Source: CAZFYZ01 sp964523735 (lineage in GTDB: Bacteria; Armatimonadota; UBA5829). Taken from it: a stretch of DNA of 42,685 nt. The stretch covers positions 1 to 42,685 of the forward strand of contig CAZFYZ010000023.1 in NCBI GenBank assembly GCA_964523735.1, written 5' to 3'. Shown piece after piece: positions 16,599 through 25,700 of this stretch; position 1 is the stretch's first letter; each line of letters begins with the position of its first letter. The position numbers and the translations under genes are program-made. Under the pieces are notes generated by a model. That model did not search any database. It was not told the origin of the DNA and saw nothing but the letters and a program-made list of their open reading frames with translations.

Positions 16599-16607
16599 AT
16601 TATAGCA
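16599..16607 (-). promoter_or_regulatory. Extended -10 promoter of mutS2
   Basis: Read on the minus strand, TGCTATAAT is a perfect extended -10 element ending nine bases before the mutS2 ATG. The predicted transcription start is within about two bases of the start codon, so the mRNA is nearly leaderless. No Shine-Dalgarno sequence is possible in that space. Confidence 0.6.
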
Positions 16608-16652
16608 GCGAGGAGGGGGAAAGTGGAGGGTGTGTAATAGCGCCCATACAGA

Positions 16653-16684
16653 CACGGGGGCCGGGAAGATCCCGGGCCCCACGT
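16653..16684 (-). terminator. Hairpin after the aminotransferase gene
   Basis: CGTGGGGCCCGGG pairs with CCCGGCCCCCGTG (one mismatch or bulge) around an ATCTT loop, about 30 bases after the aminotransferase stop and just upstream of the mutS2 promoter. There is only a weak T-rich tail. Confidence 0.5.
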
Positions 16685-16714
16685 AACCGGACTCAAGACA
16701 CCTCAGATGTCGGT

Positions 16715-17989
16715 CTACGCCATGCTCTGCACCATCTCCGCTGTCTCCTCAACCGCCTCAGCGATCAAGCCGAGTGCGCGGTCGAGTTCTTCCTCCGGAA
16801 TTACCAGCGGCGGCTCGATGCGGATCACCTTCGGGTTGTTCATACTGTACGCCAGCAGCAGATCGCGCTTGCCACAGGCAGCGATCGCCAGCAGCGCGAT
16901 ATCATCTTCGGCAAACTCAATGCCCGCCAGGAGGCCCTTTCCGCGAACCTCTTTGATCAACTCGGGATACCGCGCCTGCAGCCCCTTCAGGCCGTTCACA
17001 AGCACATCACCCAGCCGGGCCGATCGCTCGACCAGCTTCTCTTCCTGAGTGGTCTTGATGGCCGCGATCACAGCAGCACACGCAAGCGGATTCCCGCCAA
17101 ACGTGGTCGAGTGCAGATACGGATTCGTCCCGAACATTGACTGCCATATCTCAGGCGTGGAGGAAAATGCCCCCACCGGCATCACTCCACCGCCAAGGGC
17201 CTTCGCCATCGTGACGATATCCGGAACCACGCCGTAATGCTCCGAGGCGAACATCCTCCCCGTGCGGCCGAATCCGGTGCGCACCTCGTCGAGGATCAGC
17301 AGCGCCCCGGCCTTGTCGCATATCTCTCGGACCTTTGGGAAGTAGTCGTCGGCCGCCAGTATCACCCCACCCTCACCCTGAACGACCTCCAGGATGACGG
17401 CGGCGGTTCTGTCGCTGATCGTCGCCGCGAGCGCATCAGCATCGCCAAACGGCACGTGCTTAGTCTCAGGAAGCAGCGGAGCGAAGCCTTTCTTATACAC
17501 GTCCCGCCCTGAGACCGACAGGCTGCCAAAGCTCTTCCCGTGGAAGCTATTCGCCGCGCCAATGAACTCCGGCCGCCCCGTATGCACCCTCGCAAGCTTC
17601 AAGGCACCTTCCACAGCCTCGGTGCCGGAGTTGCACATGAACGTGTAGCAGATCTCGCCAGGCAACACGCTTGCCAGAAGCTCGCAGGCGTCAGCCAACT
17701 CAGTCGACATGAAGTAGTGGCTCTTGAGCGCCTCGACATCAAGCTGCTTCTTGACCGCCTCAACGACCTTTGGGTTCAGATGTCCGAGGCTGAACGCCCC
17801 GTATCCACCGACGCAGTCCAGGAACTTGCGCCCCGACGCGTCCCATATGTAACAGCCCTCAGCCCTCGCTTCCGGCACATCGAACCCACTGAACGACAAT
17901 ATCGTCGCTATCCCAGGGTTCACGTAGTTCCTGTACTTCTCGACTGTCTCTTCGGCAAGGCGCTCAACTGCGGCTTCGTCCACGATCAC
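16715..17989 (-). CDS. Class III PLP-dependent aminotransferase (putrescine/acetylornithine-type)
   Basis: This 424-residue fold-type I aminotransferase has the family's landmarks in order: DASGRKFLDCVGGYGAFSLGH, the cofactor phosphate site MCNSGTEAVEGALKLAR, FHGKSFGSLSVSG, ILEVVQGEGG, and the LILDEVRTGFGRTG Asp that contacts the PLP nitrogen. The Lys-containing DIVTMAKALGGGVMPVGA and the STTFGGNPLACAA phosphate cup follow. The closest resemblance I recognise is to putrescine or other omega-amine aminotransferases such as YgjG/PatA; substrate cannot be fixed from sequence alone. The GTG at 17989 lies four bases after GGAGG; a second GTG two codons later is an alternative. A TATACT box at 18037-18042 may be its -10. 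Confidence 0.88.
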   Translation of the reverse strand: MIVDEAAVERLAEETVEKYRNYVNPGIATILSFSGFDVPEARAEGCYIWDASGRKFLDCVGGYGAFSLGHLNPKVVEAVKKQLDVEALKSHYFMSTELADACELLASVLPGEICYTFMCNSGTEAVEGALKLARVHTGRPEFIGAANSFHGKSFGSLSVSGRDVYKKGFAPLLPETKHVPFGDADALAATISDRTAAVILEVVQGEGGVILAADDYFPKVREICDKAGALLILDEVRTGFGRTGRMFASEHYGVVPDIVTMAKALGGGVMPVGAFSSTPEIWQSMFGTNPYLHSTTFGGNPLACAAVIAAIKTTQEEKLVERSARLGDVLVNGLKGLQARYPELIKEVRGKGLLAGIEFAEDDIALLAIAACGKRDLLLAYSMNNPKVIRIEPPLVIPEEELDRALGLIAEAVEETAEMVQSMA

Positions 17990-18062
17990 AATTCCTCCGT
18001 ATCCATTCCTGGCTAATCCTTAAGTATGCCTGCCCAGTATACCTTCATCTACGAGGCCCTCG

Positions 18063-18962
18063 TCACTCCGCCTGCGTCTGACCCATTTGCTCGCCTGGCT
18101 CAACATGCACCAAAACATCGGCTACTCGTCTGTCCGAGTCTTGGATCGCCTGCCGCACAAGCGACGCGATCTCATGGCCCTTGCTCACAGACATCCACCC
18201 GTCCACCCAGATGTGGATATCGACAAAGTAATCGAACCCCATCTTGCGCACAAGGCATTCCCCTACGCCTAGGACCTCCGGCACTGCACATGCGGTTCCG
18301 GTCACACTGGCTATCAGTTCGCTCGACGGAGCGGCGTCCATCACCTCCCCAACGGCGGGGCGAAGCAAGCGATAGGCGTTGAAGACGATGAAACCGGACG
18401 CCACAAGTGCCGCCCAGTCATCGGCACTTTCGTATCCCTTACCACCGATGAGAGCGACAGATATCCCAATGAAGACCGCAAGAGAGGTAATAGCATCACT
18501 TCTGTGATGCCAAGCGTCAGTCTTCACTGCCAGGCTGGACACCGTATCCCCCACCCTGAACACGAACCGAAAGAGTGTCTCCTTCGTCACGATGACAACG
18601 GTCAGGACGAGAAGCGTGAACGGCGCAGGCGAATAGTGCGGGGTCCTGATCTCACCGATAGCCTGTATTGCTATCGTTGTCGCGGCAGCAACAAGCGCAA
18701 AGCCGACAAACACGGCCGCGATAGGTTCGGCTTTGCCATGCCCGTAAGGGTGGTCTTCGTCTCGCGGCAGTGAAGCTACCTTTAGTCCGGCGGCAACTAT
18801 CAAAGAACTGACGACGTCGGATAGCGATTCTATGCCATCGGCGATCAGGGCGTACGAATGCCCCAGGTAGCCAGCGGTTCCCTTCGTAAGGGCTAGCAGC
18901 ACGTTCGCTACCACGCCAACGAGCGACGATCGTATTCCCATGCTTGCAGGATGAACGTTCAA
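18063..18962 (-). CDS. Cation diffusion facilitator (CDF) metal transporter
   Basis: This protein of about 299 residues has six membrane helices and is a proton-coupled divalent-metal exporter of the CDF family. Site A ligands are visible as DGIESLSDVV in helix 2 and DAWHHRSDA in helix 5. The inter-helix HPYGHGKAEP motif is intact. The cytoplasmic C-terminal domain (about 205-299) includes FVDIHIWVDG and the terminal HVEPGE. The pattern fits Fe/Zn/Mn-type bacterial CDFs, and the metal is not certain. No ATG has a good ribosome binding site. I favour TTG at 18962 with GGGAG five bases upstream; the frame extends to 18998, and an ATG at 18941 is the other choice. Confidence 0.9.
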   Translation of the reverse strand: MNVHPASMGIRSSLVGVVANVLLALTKGTAGYLGHSYALIADGIESLSDVVSSLIVAAGLKVASLPRDEDHPYGHGKAEPIAAVFVGFALVAAATTIAIQAIGEIRTPHYSPAPFTLLVLTVVIVTKETLFRFVFRVGDTVSSLAVKTDAWHHRSDAITSLAVFIGISVALIGGKGYESADDWAALVASGFIVFNAYRLLRPAVGEVMDAAPSSELIASVTGTACAVPEVLGVGECLVRKMGFDYFVDIHIWVDGWMSVSKGHEIASLVRQAIQDSDRRVADVLVHVEPGEQMGQTQAE

Positions 18963-19125
18963 AGAGACTCCCGTGATGACTCCCCCGACCCAACCCAACT
19001 GTAAGAGAGAAGCAACGTTACGTCTAGCCTACCCAAATAGCCTTGCCGGACTCCCACTGCCTCGGGATAGAGCAATTCACGGTCGCCAAGTGCGCGGAGC
19101 CGGATCCGGTCGGCGCAGACAAGCG

Positions 19126-19153
19126 GATGGAGCAGGCCTTGGCCTGCTCCATC
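19126..19153 (-). terminator. Perfect hairpin downstream of flotillin
   Basis: GATGGAGCAGGCC and its exact complement form a 13-bp stem around two bases, starting 28 bases past the flotillin stop. The minus-strand tail is only weakly T-rich (CCGCTTGTCT), so it may stop transcription inefficiently or protect the 3' end. Confidence 0.55.
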
Positions 19154-19180
19154 TACTCCAAGATCATCTGGACTCAGCGG

Positions 19181-20695
19181 CTACGCCGACTCTTCCGGCT
19201 GTTTGCGGGGTTCGGCCTGCTGCGCCTGCTGCTTCGGCTCAGGCCGCTTACCCTCCGCCGGTCTCTTTCCCTTATCAGAGACCTTTGAGAGGACTTCGGT
19301 AAGATCGACTCCCGTCAGGGCGTTGATCACTGGAGGCAACTGGGCGATCACGTTAGTGACGTCCTGCGTCACCTTCGACGCACCCGCGCTTCCTCCTTCG
19401 CCACCGCCGATAACGACGATCTTCTCTGTCTTGGACAGAGGCTCAGCCACGGCACGCGCCAACTGAGGCAGGTTCTCTACAACGATCTGCAGGATAGCAG
19501 CCTCGTTGTACTGCTGCCACGCGTCGGCCTTCTTAGCCATCGCCAGCGCTTCGGCCATACCTTTGGCCTGTGTGACTTCGGCCTCTGCAAGACCCCTGGC
19601 CTTGTTCGCGTCAGCTTCAGCTACACCAACCGCCCGTGTGGCTTCGGCCTGACCTGCGGCAGTCGTCTGCAGACGATACTGCTCCGCCTCTGCCAACTGC
19701 TGAATTTTCGCGCGCTCAGCCTCAGCCGGCTTCTGAACCGTCGCGGCAAGCTCTTTCTCGCGCCGCAGGATTTCCTGCTCCTGGACTTCGATCATCTTCT
19801 GCTTCTCGATGACCTGGACCTGGACTTCCTCAGCTCGCACCGACTGCTGGGTCTTGAACTTCTGCAGGTCGTAGGCGAGATCCGCCGAAGCCGTCTGCTG
19901 TTGGACCGATGCGTTATACTCGGCCAGCTTTAGCTTATAGTCTCTGTCCGCCTCCGCAATCTTCGTATCGGCCTCGAGCTTCGCGGTCTGCCCAACTTGG
20001 ATCGCCTGAGCCGACTTGACCGTCGAGTCCCTCTGAGCCTCGGCCTCGGCGATCGTCGCATCTCGTTTTACCTGCGCGATCCTCGGCCGGCCCCACGCCT
20101 CCAGATACCCCTGCGTGTCCTTGATGTCCTTGATAACAAACGACACCACCTGCAGGCCCATGTTAGCAAGATCGGCCGCAGACACTTCCTGCACCCGCTG
20201 CGCAAAGCTGTCCCAGTTTGTGACGATTTCCTCGACATTCATCGTGCCGATGATCGCCCTCAGGTGTCCCTCCAGAGTGTGCAGCGCGACCTCTGCAATC
20301 TGCTGAGAACTCTTGTTGAGGAACTGTTCGGCGGCGGTGATCATGGAGTTCTCGTCGCCCTTGACCTTGATCTGAGAAACACCCTCGATCAACAGCGGCA
20401 CACCCTGAACCGTATACACCGCCGGGGTAGTGATATCGAGGGTCATGATCTCAAGCGAGAGCACCTGGTACGTCTCGATCAAGGGCAGAACAACAGTTCC
20501 ACCTCCCTTGACCACCCTGAAGCCACGGCTTCCACGTTCGCCCGATATCGCGTCCCTGAAGCCGTGCTTCTTTCCGTAGACGATCAGCGCTTGGTTCGGG
20601 CCAACCTTCCGATAGCGGCTTGCCATGTAGGCCAGTAGCAAGATGCCAACTATTACGGCTGCTACGGCGAGCAGAGATACTGTGCCTGTGTCCAT
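19181..20695 (-). CDS. floA: Flotillin-like SPFH/band-7 protein
   Basis: This 504-residue protein has one N-terminal membrane helix (VSLLAVAAVIVGILLLAYMA) and an SPFH domain to about residue 200 (GPNQALIVYGKK, TLEGHLRAIIGTMNVEEI). A long Ala/Glu/Gln-rich coiled coil follows (about 205-420), and a C-terminal tail rich in Pro/Gln/Glu/Lys. It matches bacterial flotillins (YuaG/FloT class), which assemble membrane microdomains and large oligomers. AGAGG lies eight bases before the ATG. The NfeD-like gene ends 58 bases upstream on the same strand, the classic NfeD-flotillin pairing, so the two probably act together. The symbol is by class; FloT would be equally apt. Confidence 0.9.
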   Translation of the reverse strand: MDTGTVSLLAVAAVIVGILLLAYMASRYRKVGPNQALIVYGKKHGFRDAISGERGSRGFRVVKGGGTVVLPLIETYQVLSLEIMTLDITTPAVYTVQGVPLLIEGVSQIKVKGDENSMITAAEQFLNKSSQQIAEVALHTLEGHLRAIIGTMNVEEIVTNWDSFAQRVQEVSAADLANMGLQVVSFVIKDIKDTQGYLEAWGRPRIAQVKRDATIAEAEAQRDSTVKSAQAIQVGQTAKLEADTKIAEADRDYKLKLAEYNASVQQQTASADLAYDLQKFKTQQSVRAEEVQVQVIEKQKMIEVQEQEILRREKELAATVQKPAEAERAKIQQLAEAEQYRLQTTAAGQAEATRAVGVAEADANKARGLAEAEVTQAKGMAEALAMAKKADAWQQYNEAAILQIVVENLPQLARAVAEPLSKTEKIVVIGGGEGGSAGASKVTQDVTNVIAQLPPVINALTGVDLTEVLSKVSDKGKRPAEGKRPEPKQQAQQAEPRKQPEESA

Positions 20696-20753
20696 TAGTA
20701 GAGCCTCTTTTCTGCCAAGTGGTGATTCGCGCTAACCCGGCGCAACCGGGGTA

Positions 20754-21395
20754 TTACAGCGGTCGCACGACGAACATGTTGCCGCGAACATTGACTATGA
20801 CCACGCGCGTCCCGCGCGGAATATCTGTCTGGTCGCTGGAGACTGCGGGGGCTGTGAACCTGCTGCCCCTAATGGTGTAGTTAATCTGGCCTACATGCCC
20901 CGAGGGGATACTCGCCCCTACTTCTGCCTCGCATCCAAGGATCTCTGACATTGTAGCCTCACTGGAAGCCTGGGCTCTGATGAACACCTTGACCCACACC
21001 AGGAACTGCATGGCGGCAATAAGCAGACCCAGGGGAAACGATACCAGAAGGCTCATCCCTGTGGGCATACGAAACACCCATATGGTAAGCAAGCCCGCCA
21101 GACCAAAGAATGCCAGAAACGTCGCGATAGTGATGGTGTTCAGGACGTGAGCCGTTGGCATGTCATGCCCCGTCTCGAATCCTCCTACGGCAATCTCATG
21201 CCCACCCGCACCGATCTCGTGCCCGACATCGATCCCGTGATCTAGTTCGACACCGTGACCAAGATCAATGTCGTGACCGCCTATCTCCAGCCCGCCGTGA
21301 GCGCCTATCTCACCAAAGATCGCGCCGATCAGCGCAAAGAGAAATCCAACGCCGAAGCAGATCAGGTAGAATATCGCAAGTCCGGACCATTCCAT
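20754..21395 (-). CDS. NfeD-like membrane protein with His/Asp-rich periplasmic-type loop
   Basis: This 213-residue protein has an N-terminal helix, a loop of about 45 residues, two or three further helices (about 85-140) and a C-terminal OB-like NfeD/YqiJ-type domain (GQINYTIRGSRFTAPA, RGTRVVIVNVRGNMFVV). The loop at about 32-78 is unusual. It is built of short Gly-His-Asp/Glu units such as GGHDIDLGHG, LDHGIDVGHE and GGHEIAVGG, with at least six histidines. It precedes flotillin by 58 bases; NfeD proteins are established flotillin partners. The ribosome binding site GAGGTG is upstream of the ATG. The loop suggests divalent-metal binding, which is inference. Confidence 0.85.
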   Translation of the reverse strand: MEWSGLAIFYLICFGVGFLFALIGAIFGEIGAHGGLEIGGHDIDLGHGVELDHGIDVGHEIGAGGHEIAVGGFETGHDMPTAHVLNTITIATFLAFFGLAGLLTIWVFRMPTGMSLLVSFPLGLLIAAMQFLVWVKVFIRAQASSEATMSEILGCEAEVGASIPSGHVGQINYTIRGSRFTAPAVSSDQTDIPRGTRVVIVNVRGNMFVVRPL

Positions 21396-21421
21396 GCCGC
21401 ACCTCGTAGTCTCGTCATGTT

Positions 21422-21427
21422 ATTCTA
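21422..21427 (-). promoter_or_regulatory. Candidate -10 box for nfeD-flotillin
   Basis: TAGAAT on the minus strand is about 27 bases upstream of the NfeD-like ATG. No good -35 match is visible, so this is tentative. Confidence 0.3.
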
Positions 21428-21507
21428 AGCCCGCGCCAAAAGTCCTCTTCGACACTTTCCGTCTAACAGCCTGCCCGCCGATTGCCAGAGCGCTGTACGA
21501 CAACCGA

Positions 21508-21609
21508 CCCGGGTGTATCACCCGGGCCGCGTTGTGGTTTCGGCACCCCACGTGCCGATGCCTGTATACCCTGCACTGCTCGTTGTTCCGGCACCCCCTC
21601 GCGCCGAAA
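21508..21609. repeat. Cluster of small inverted repeats downstream of the DHOD-like gene
   Basis: CCCGGGTG-TAT-CACCCGGG (21508-21526) forms a perfect 8-bp hairpin. It is followed by CGGCAC...GTGCCG and by a GTTTCGGC...GCCGAAAC pair that encloses the rest; CGGCACCCC occurs twice. The cluster fills much of the 220-base gap between nfeD and the DHOD-like gene and may include a terminator for the latter. Confidence 0.5.
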
Positions 21610-21615
21610 CGCTGC

Positions 21616-22602
21616 CTAGTCGTGCCCCAACAGCAGCCGCACGTATTGGGCGCGCTCGAACGCAAACGGGTCTGCCATGTTCTTCTGGCTCAGCTTCCCT
21701 CTGAACTCCTCGATCGAGCTGTACCCCTTCGAATCCATCCACGAAGCCAGCTCGGAATTCATCTTACCAACGTAGTCGATCCCATTCTTCAGCACCGCCG
21801 AGACCGTCTGAATAGCCTGCGCGCCTGCCAGAAGTTGCCGGGCGACATCGGCACCGGTATGAACCCCTGTGCTCGCAGCGAGATCGGCCTGAATCTCTCC
21901 CGACAGGATCGCTATCCACCTCAGGCTCAGCCTTATCTCCTGAGGGGCGCTCAGATCGAGGCTGATCTTCAGAGACTCCGTCTCCGGATCGATGATCGGC
22001 TGATAGAACCTATTGAACAGCACCAGCCCATCAGCGCCCGCCTCCACCATCCGACGCGCAACGCTCGCCATCGCGGTGTAGTAGGGGGAGAGCTTCACAG
22101 CAACTGGTATGTTGACCGAAGCCTTTACAGCAGAAACCACGTCCAACGCCCGGTTCTCGATGTCGGCAGCGGTCTTGGTAGGGTCGGTCTCCACCGCGTA
22201 GATATTGAGCTCCAGCCCGTTGCATCCGGCTGACTCGAGCGACTTCGCGTACTCGATCCAATTGCCCATCGAGGTGGCGTTGAGGCTGCCAAAGATCGGG
22301 AACTCGACCGCCTGCCGCGTCTTCTCGACCCACATGATATGTTCGCGTGGTCCGGCGTATTCTATCTGAGGAAAGTACGTAATTGACTCGGGAAACCGCT
22401 CGGAGCCTATCAGCAGCGCCTCCCGGAATTCAAGCTCCTCCAGTTCGATCTGCTCCTGGAAGAGCGACTTGATCACCAGGGCCCCCGCTCCCGCATCCTG
22501 AGCCCGCTTGATGTTATCCACCGTTCTTGAGACGGAACTCGCGCCAACCACCACCGGGCTGGAGAGAGGAATACCCATGTAAGAAGTAGACAGATCCGCC
22601 AT
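21616..22602 (-). CDS. Dihydroorotate-dehydrogenase-like flavoprotein of unknown substrate
   Basis: This 328-residue TIM-barrel protein resembles the dihydroorotate dehydrogenase superfamily. It opens with STSYMGIPLSSPVVVGAS and has the FMN-barrel strands GALVIKS, FGSLNATS, GLELNIYAVETD, IPVAVKLSPYY, GADGLVLFNRF, and a C-terminal GVHTGADVARQLLAGA phosphate site. The segment that in true dihydroorotate dehydrogenases reads N-S-CPN reads NIYAVETD, so the usual orotate-contacting loop is not conserved. Proteins of this type are generally annotated DHOD-like with no assigned substrate. I chose the ATG at 22602 over 22611 because GGGAG lies nine bases before it. No pyrimidine genes are nearby. Confidence 0.82.
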   Translation of the reverse strand: MADLSTSYMGIPLSSPVVVGASSVSRTVDNIKRAQDAGAGALVIKSLFQEQIELEELEFREALLIGSERFPESITYFPQIEYAGPREHIMWVEKTRQAVEFPIFGSLNATSMGNWIEYAKSLESAGCNGLELNIYAVETDPTKTAADIENRALDVVSAVKASVNIPVAVKLSPYYTAMASVARRMVEAGADGLVLFNRFYQPIIDPETESLKISLDLSAPQEIRLSLRWIAILSGEIQADLAASTGVHTGADVARQLLAGAQAIQTVSAVLKNGIDYVGKMNSELASWMDSKGYSSIEEFRGKLSQKNMADPFAFERAQYVRLLLGHD

Positions 22603-22635
22603 CGCAGTCATCTCCCATCGAAGTAAGCTGACTGC

Positions 22636-22663
22636 ATATTACCCTTGTGCGAAGACGAGTAAA
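22636..22663 (-). promoter_or_regulatory. Candidate promoter of the DHOD-like gene
   Basis: On the minus strand TTTACT and TAATAT are separated by 16 bases, about 35 bases upstream of the start codon. The match is moderate. Confidence 0.35.
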
Positions 22664-22700
22664 CGGCTGGGGTTGGAGGAGCTTGCTATTCTGGCAGCCG

Positions 22701-25700
22701 CTAGTAGGTAATGATCTCTCCTCTTGATCTCACCAGTATTCCACGCCTGTAGTACCCATCAGCAAAGGTCCTGCAGGATATGCCCGTGACCATCGCCCGC
22801 ATTGCCGACAAGGGGATGGTACCGTTCGGGGGGAGGACGACTCGCACTCCTTTCACCGGCGCGCCGCCCGGCCCGAGGGCATTGCCGTCTGTAAGGCCTG
22901 AGCCGTCGTCGATGTAGGCAAACTGATACGGCTGAACATAGGTCACTCTCCCGGCAGTCTTCACGAGCAGACCGATGTTGTTGACGCCCAACCCATCCAG
23001 AACGCCTTCCTGATGGCCGGCCGTCACTCCGCCAAGGCTCTGCTGCTGCATGAACAGAGGCATCGGCGGTACCGGCGCATCCGGGTAAGCCGCCCACAGT
23101 GCCCCCCCAAGCGACAGGCATACGCTGGATGCGTACAGCGAGCCCGTGACCTGGATCCTTTGACCTACAATGGGCAAGTCGTCTGAGCAGGAGACTCTCA
23201 GCCCCGCGAGTCTGTTAGGGTCCTGAACGTAGAATGTTTGGTCGCTGTACACTGCCGATACTATCCCGGGCAGGCTGACGTATGTGTTAAGCGAGTGCCC
23301 CCGGGCATCGACAACCGATGCTAGCTGGCTCACATCCGACATCGGATAACCCACAACAAGCACAAGACCAAAGCTAGTGTAGATAGGGTTGAAGGTCAGG
23401 CCTCCGGCCAGCGTGGGCAGTGTCAGAGTGCTGAACTCACCTGATCGTGTCTTTGCGTCTATAATGATGAACTTCTGGCCCTGGGTCGGAGTGAAGCCGG
23501 GCGCAAGCACGATCTCCAGTCGACCTGCAATAGTGCACGTACCAGCGGTGATGATCTTGCCGTAGTAGGGATCTTCGCCGCCGTTAAGAGTTACCCTGAG
23601 GGTGGCGGTATCATCCTGATTGTAGCTTCCCGTGATAGCGATGCTGTCAGCTCCGGCAGCCGGGGCAACAATCCCGCGATTCGCAATCCCGCCGACGATA
23701 ATTCCGTGGCCCAGCCACAGACCCGTGTTGATGTTCTTGCCGCACGTGAAGCTGCCCCCGTCGAGCTCAAGCGTGCCTGAGTTCGTGAAGGCCTCTGTGC
23801 ACGTGAACGACCTGCCGTTGAGCAACCTTAGTGTGCCTTCGTTACGGTACAAACGATCGATCTGCCTGAAGCGGCTGTTCCAGTCGAGAACTACCACCCC
23901 CCTGTTGGTCAGGAAGTAGTCCGCTTGAATGATCTCAAGGTCACAATCCTGATCAACGATCCAGGTGCCTCCTGTCAGCACACTGCCCTCGACCTGCGCA
24001 ACCGGTCCGCCCAGAACGAAAGCTCCCGATGAGGATCTCACCGTTCCAAGGTTGTCTAGCCGGCATTCGATGAACGACTCGCTCAGACCAGTGGTCTTGT
24101 TGAGCACGCCTCTGTTGTCTATCAGTCCCTCGCCTCGAATCGGCAGGTCGTCCATAAGGTTGTATATGCCACTCGCGGCGACCTCGATGACGCCTTTTTC
24201 GTCTACGTAGATCGTGTCTCGCTCGTGGTTGACAGTGCCGAATGTCAGCAGTTTGCCGCCCCTGATCGCCCGCTCCTCTGCGCGCAGAAGAGTGAGTATT
24301 CCATAGTTCGTCAGAGTTCCCTGATCTGCCACGAGGCCGTTAGCCCAACTACCAGCACCTCGGTTGATAACAGAGCCGGTGCCGGAGATCACACCCCCCG
24401 CAAAGTGGAACCCCTGGCCCATGTCGAAGTCGGCAGTTGCCCCCAGATCCAGGTTCATGTTCGTGTACAGGGCCGCAGAACCCGAGCCGTTGGCTATGAA
24501 GCGCCCGCGCATTCTGAAGTTGCCCGCCCTAAACTCGAGACGACTGGTCGATGCAGCACTCGCCGACCCATCCCAGAAGTCTCCTCCACCCGACAGCCTG
24601 AGCGTGCCTGAGTTGACGCTGATCAGCCCCTGGTTGCTGAACGCGGGCTGGATTGTCGATATGCCGCTCGACGAGATCTTCGCGAACTCGCCGCCGTTGG
24701 TGATGGAGCTGCCACCGTCCGTGCAAGTCAGACTGGCGTCGCTCTGCAGCCGGTATAGACCACCGTTATCCAAGACGCTGGCTTCCCTGAAATCCAGGGC
24801 TCCGGTGTCGGCATGAGTGATCGTGCTCGGGTTGTACATCCTCGATGCCCTGATTGTCTTCACTCCAGAACCGATCAGGGACAGTGTCCCTTCGTTCGTG
24901 AACCTGGTGTCGCCGATCATCGAACCGGCCGACCAATCAGCGTACCAGCGGTTGATCAATGCCCCCGGTCCGCTGATAGTCGCGCCGCACATGTGCAAGC
25001 CCTGCTCATTGTTGAACCTGGCCTGGGCGCCCAGGCTTAGGTTGATGGTCCCACTCGGGAAGTAGACGTTGCCGGTGCCGGCCGATTGGAGGATTCCGTT
25101 GAGCGTGTATGTACCAGTCGAGAGCGTCAGCGACTTGCCCGCCGATACCTGCGCACCGCCGTCCTGCCAGGTCCCCCCACCAGTGAACCTGATCCTGCCG
25201 TCTTGGACATCGATCGTCCCCTGCTCGTTGTTGAACGGGGTCTCGATTGTGGACTCACCGCTGCTGTAGCGCTTGAGTAGTGTCCCGCCGTTCCTTACGA
25301 GACCTGTGCCTGATATGCCGGAGTCAGCCCTCAACTCATAGGTAGAGCCACCCTGAAGGGTCATGGTGCTGGCGCTGTCAACGGTTGGCCCTGTTGCAGC
25401 AGTCTGAACGATGTCCTTCGCATTGTAGAACTGGGCAGTCTGCAAGTTCTTCGCCGCCGAGCCAGTGATCGTCAGCGTGCCATTGTTGACCATGTGTGCA
25501 CCGCCGGAGATTGTGCTCGACGACCAATCAGCGTTGCCGTAGTTGACGAGGTTCCCTTCGCCCGTGAACGTGGTGCCGGCAAGCTGCAGAGCGCCGTCAG
25601 ATATGTGAAACTCGGCATTGGCCCCATAGGTAAAGTTGGCCGTCCCGCCGGCCATCTGGGCATATCCCGAGCCATCGTTATACATCTCGCCATCGATGGT

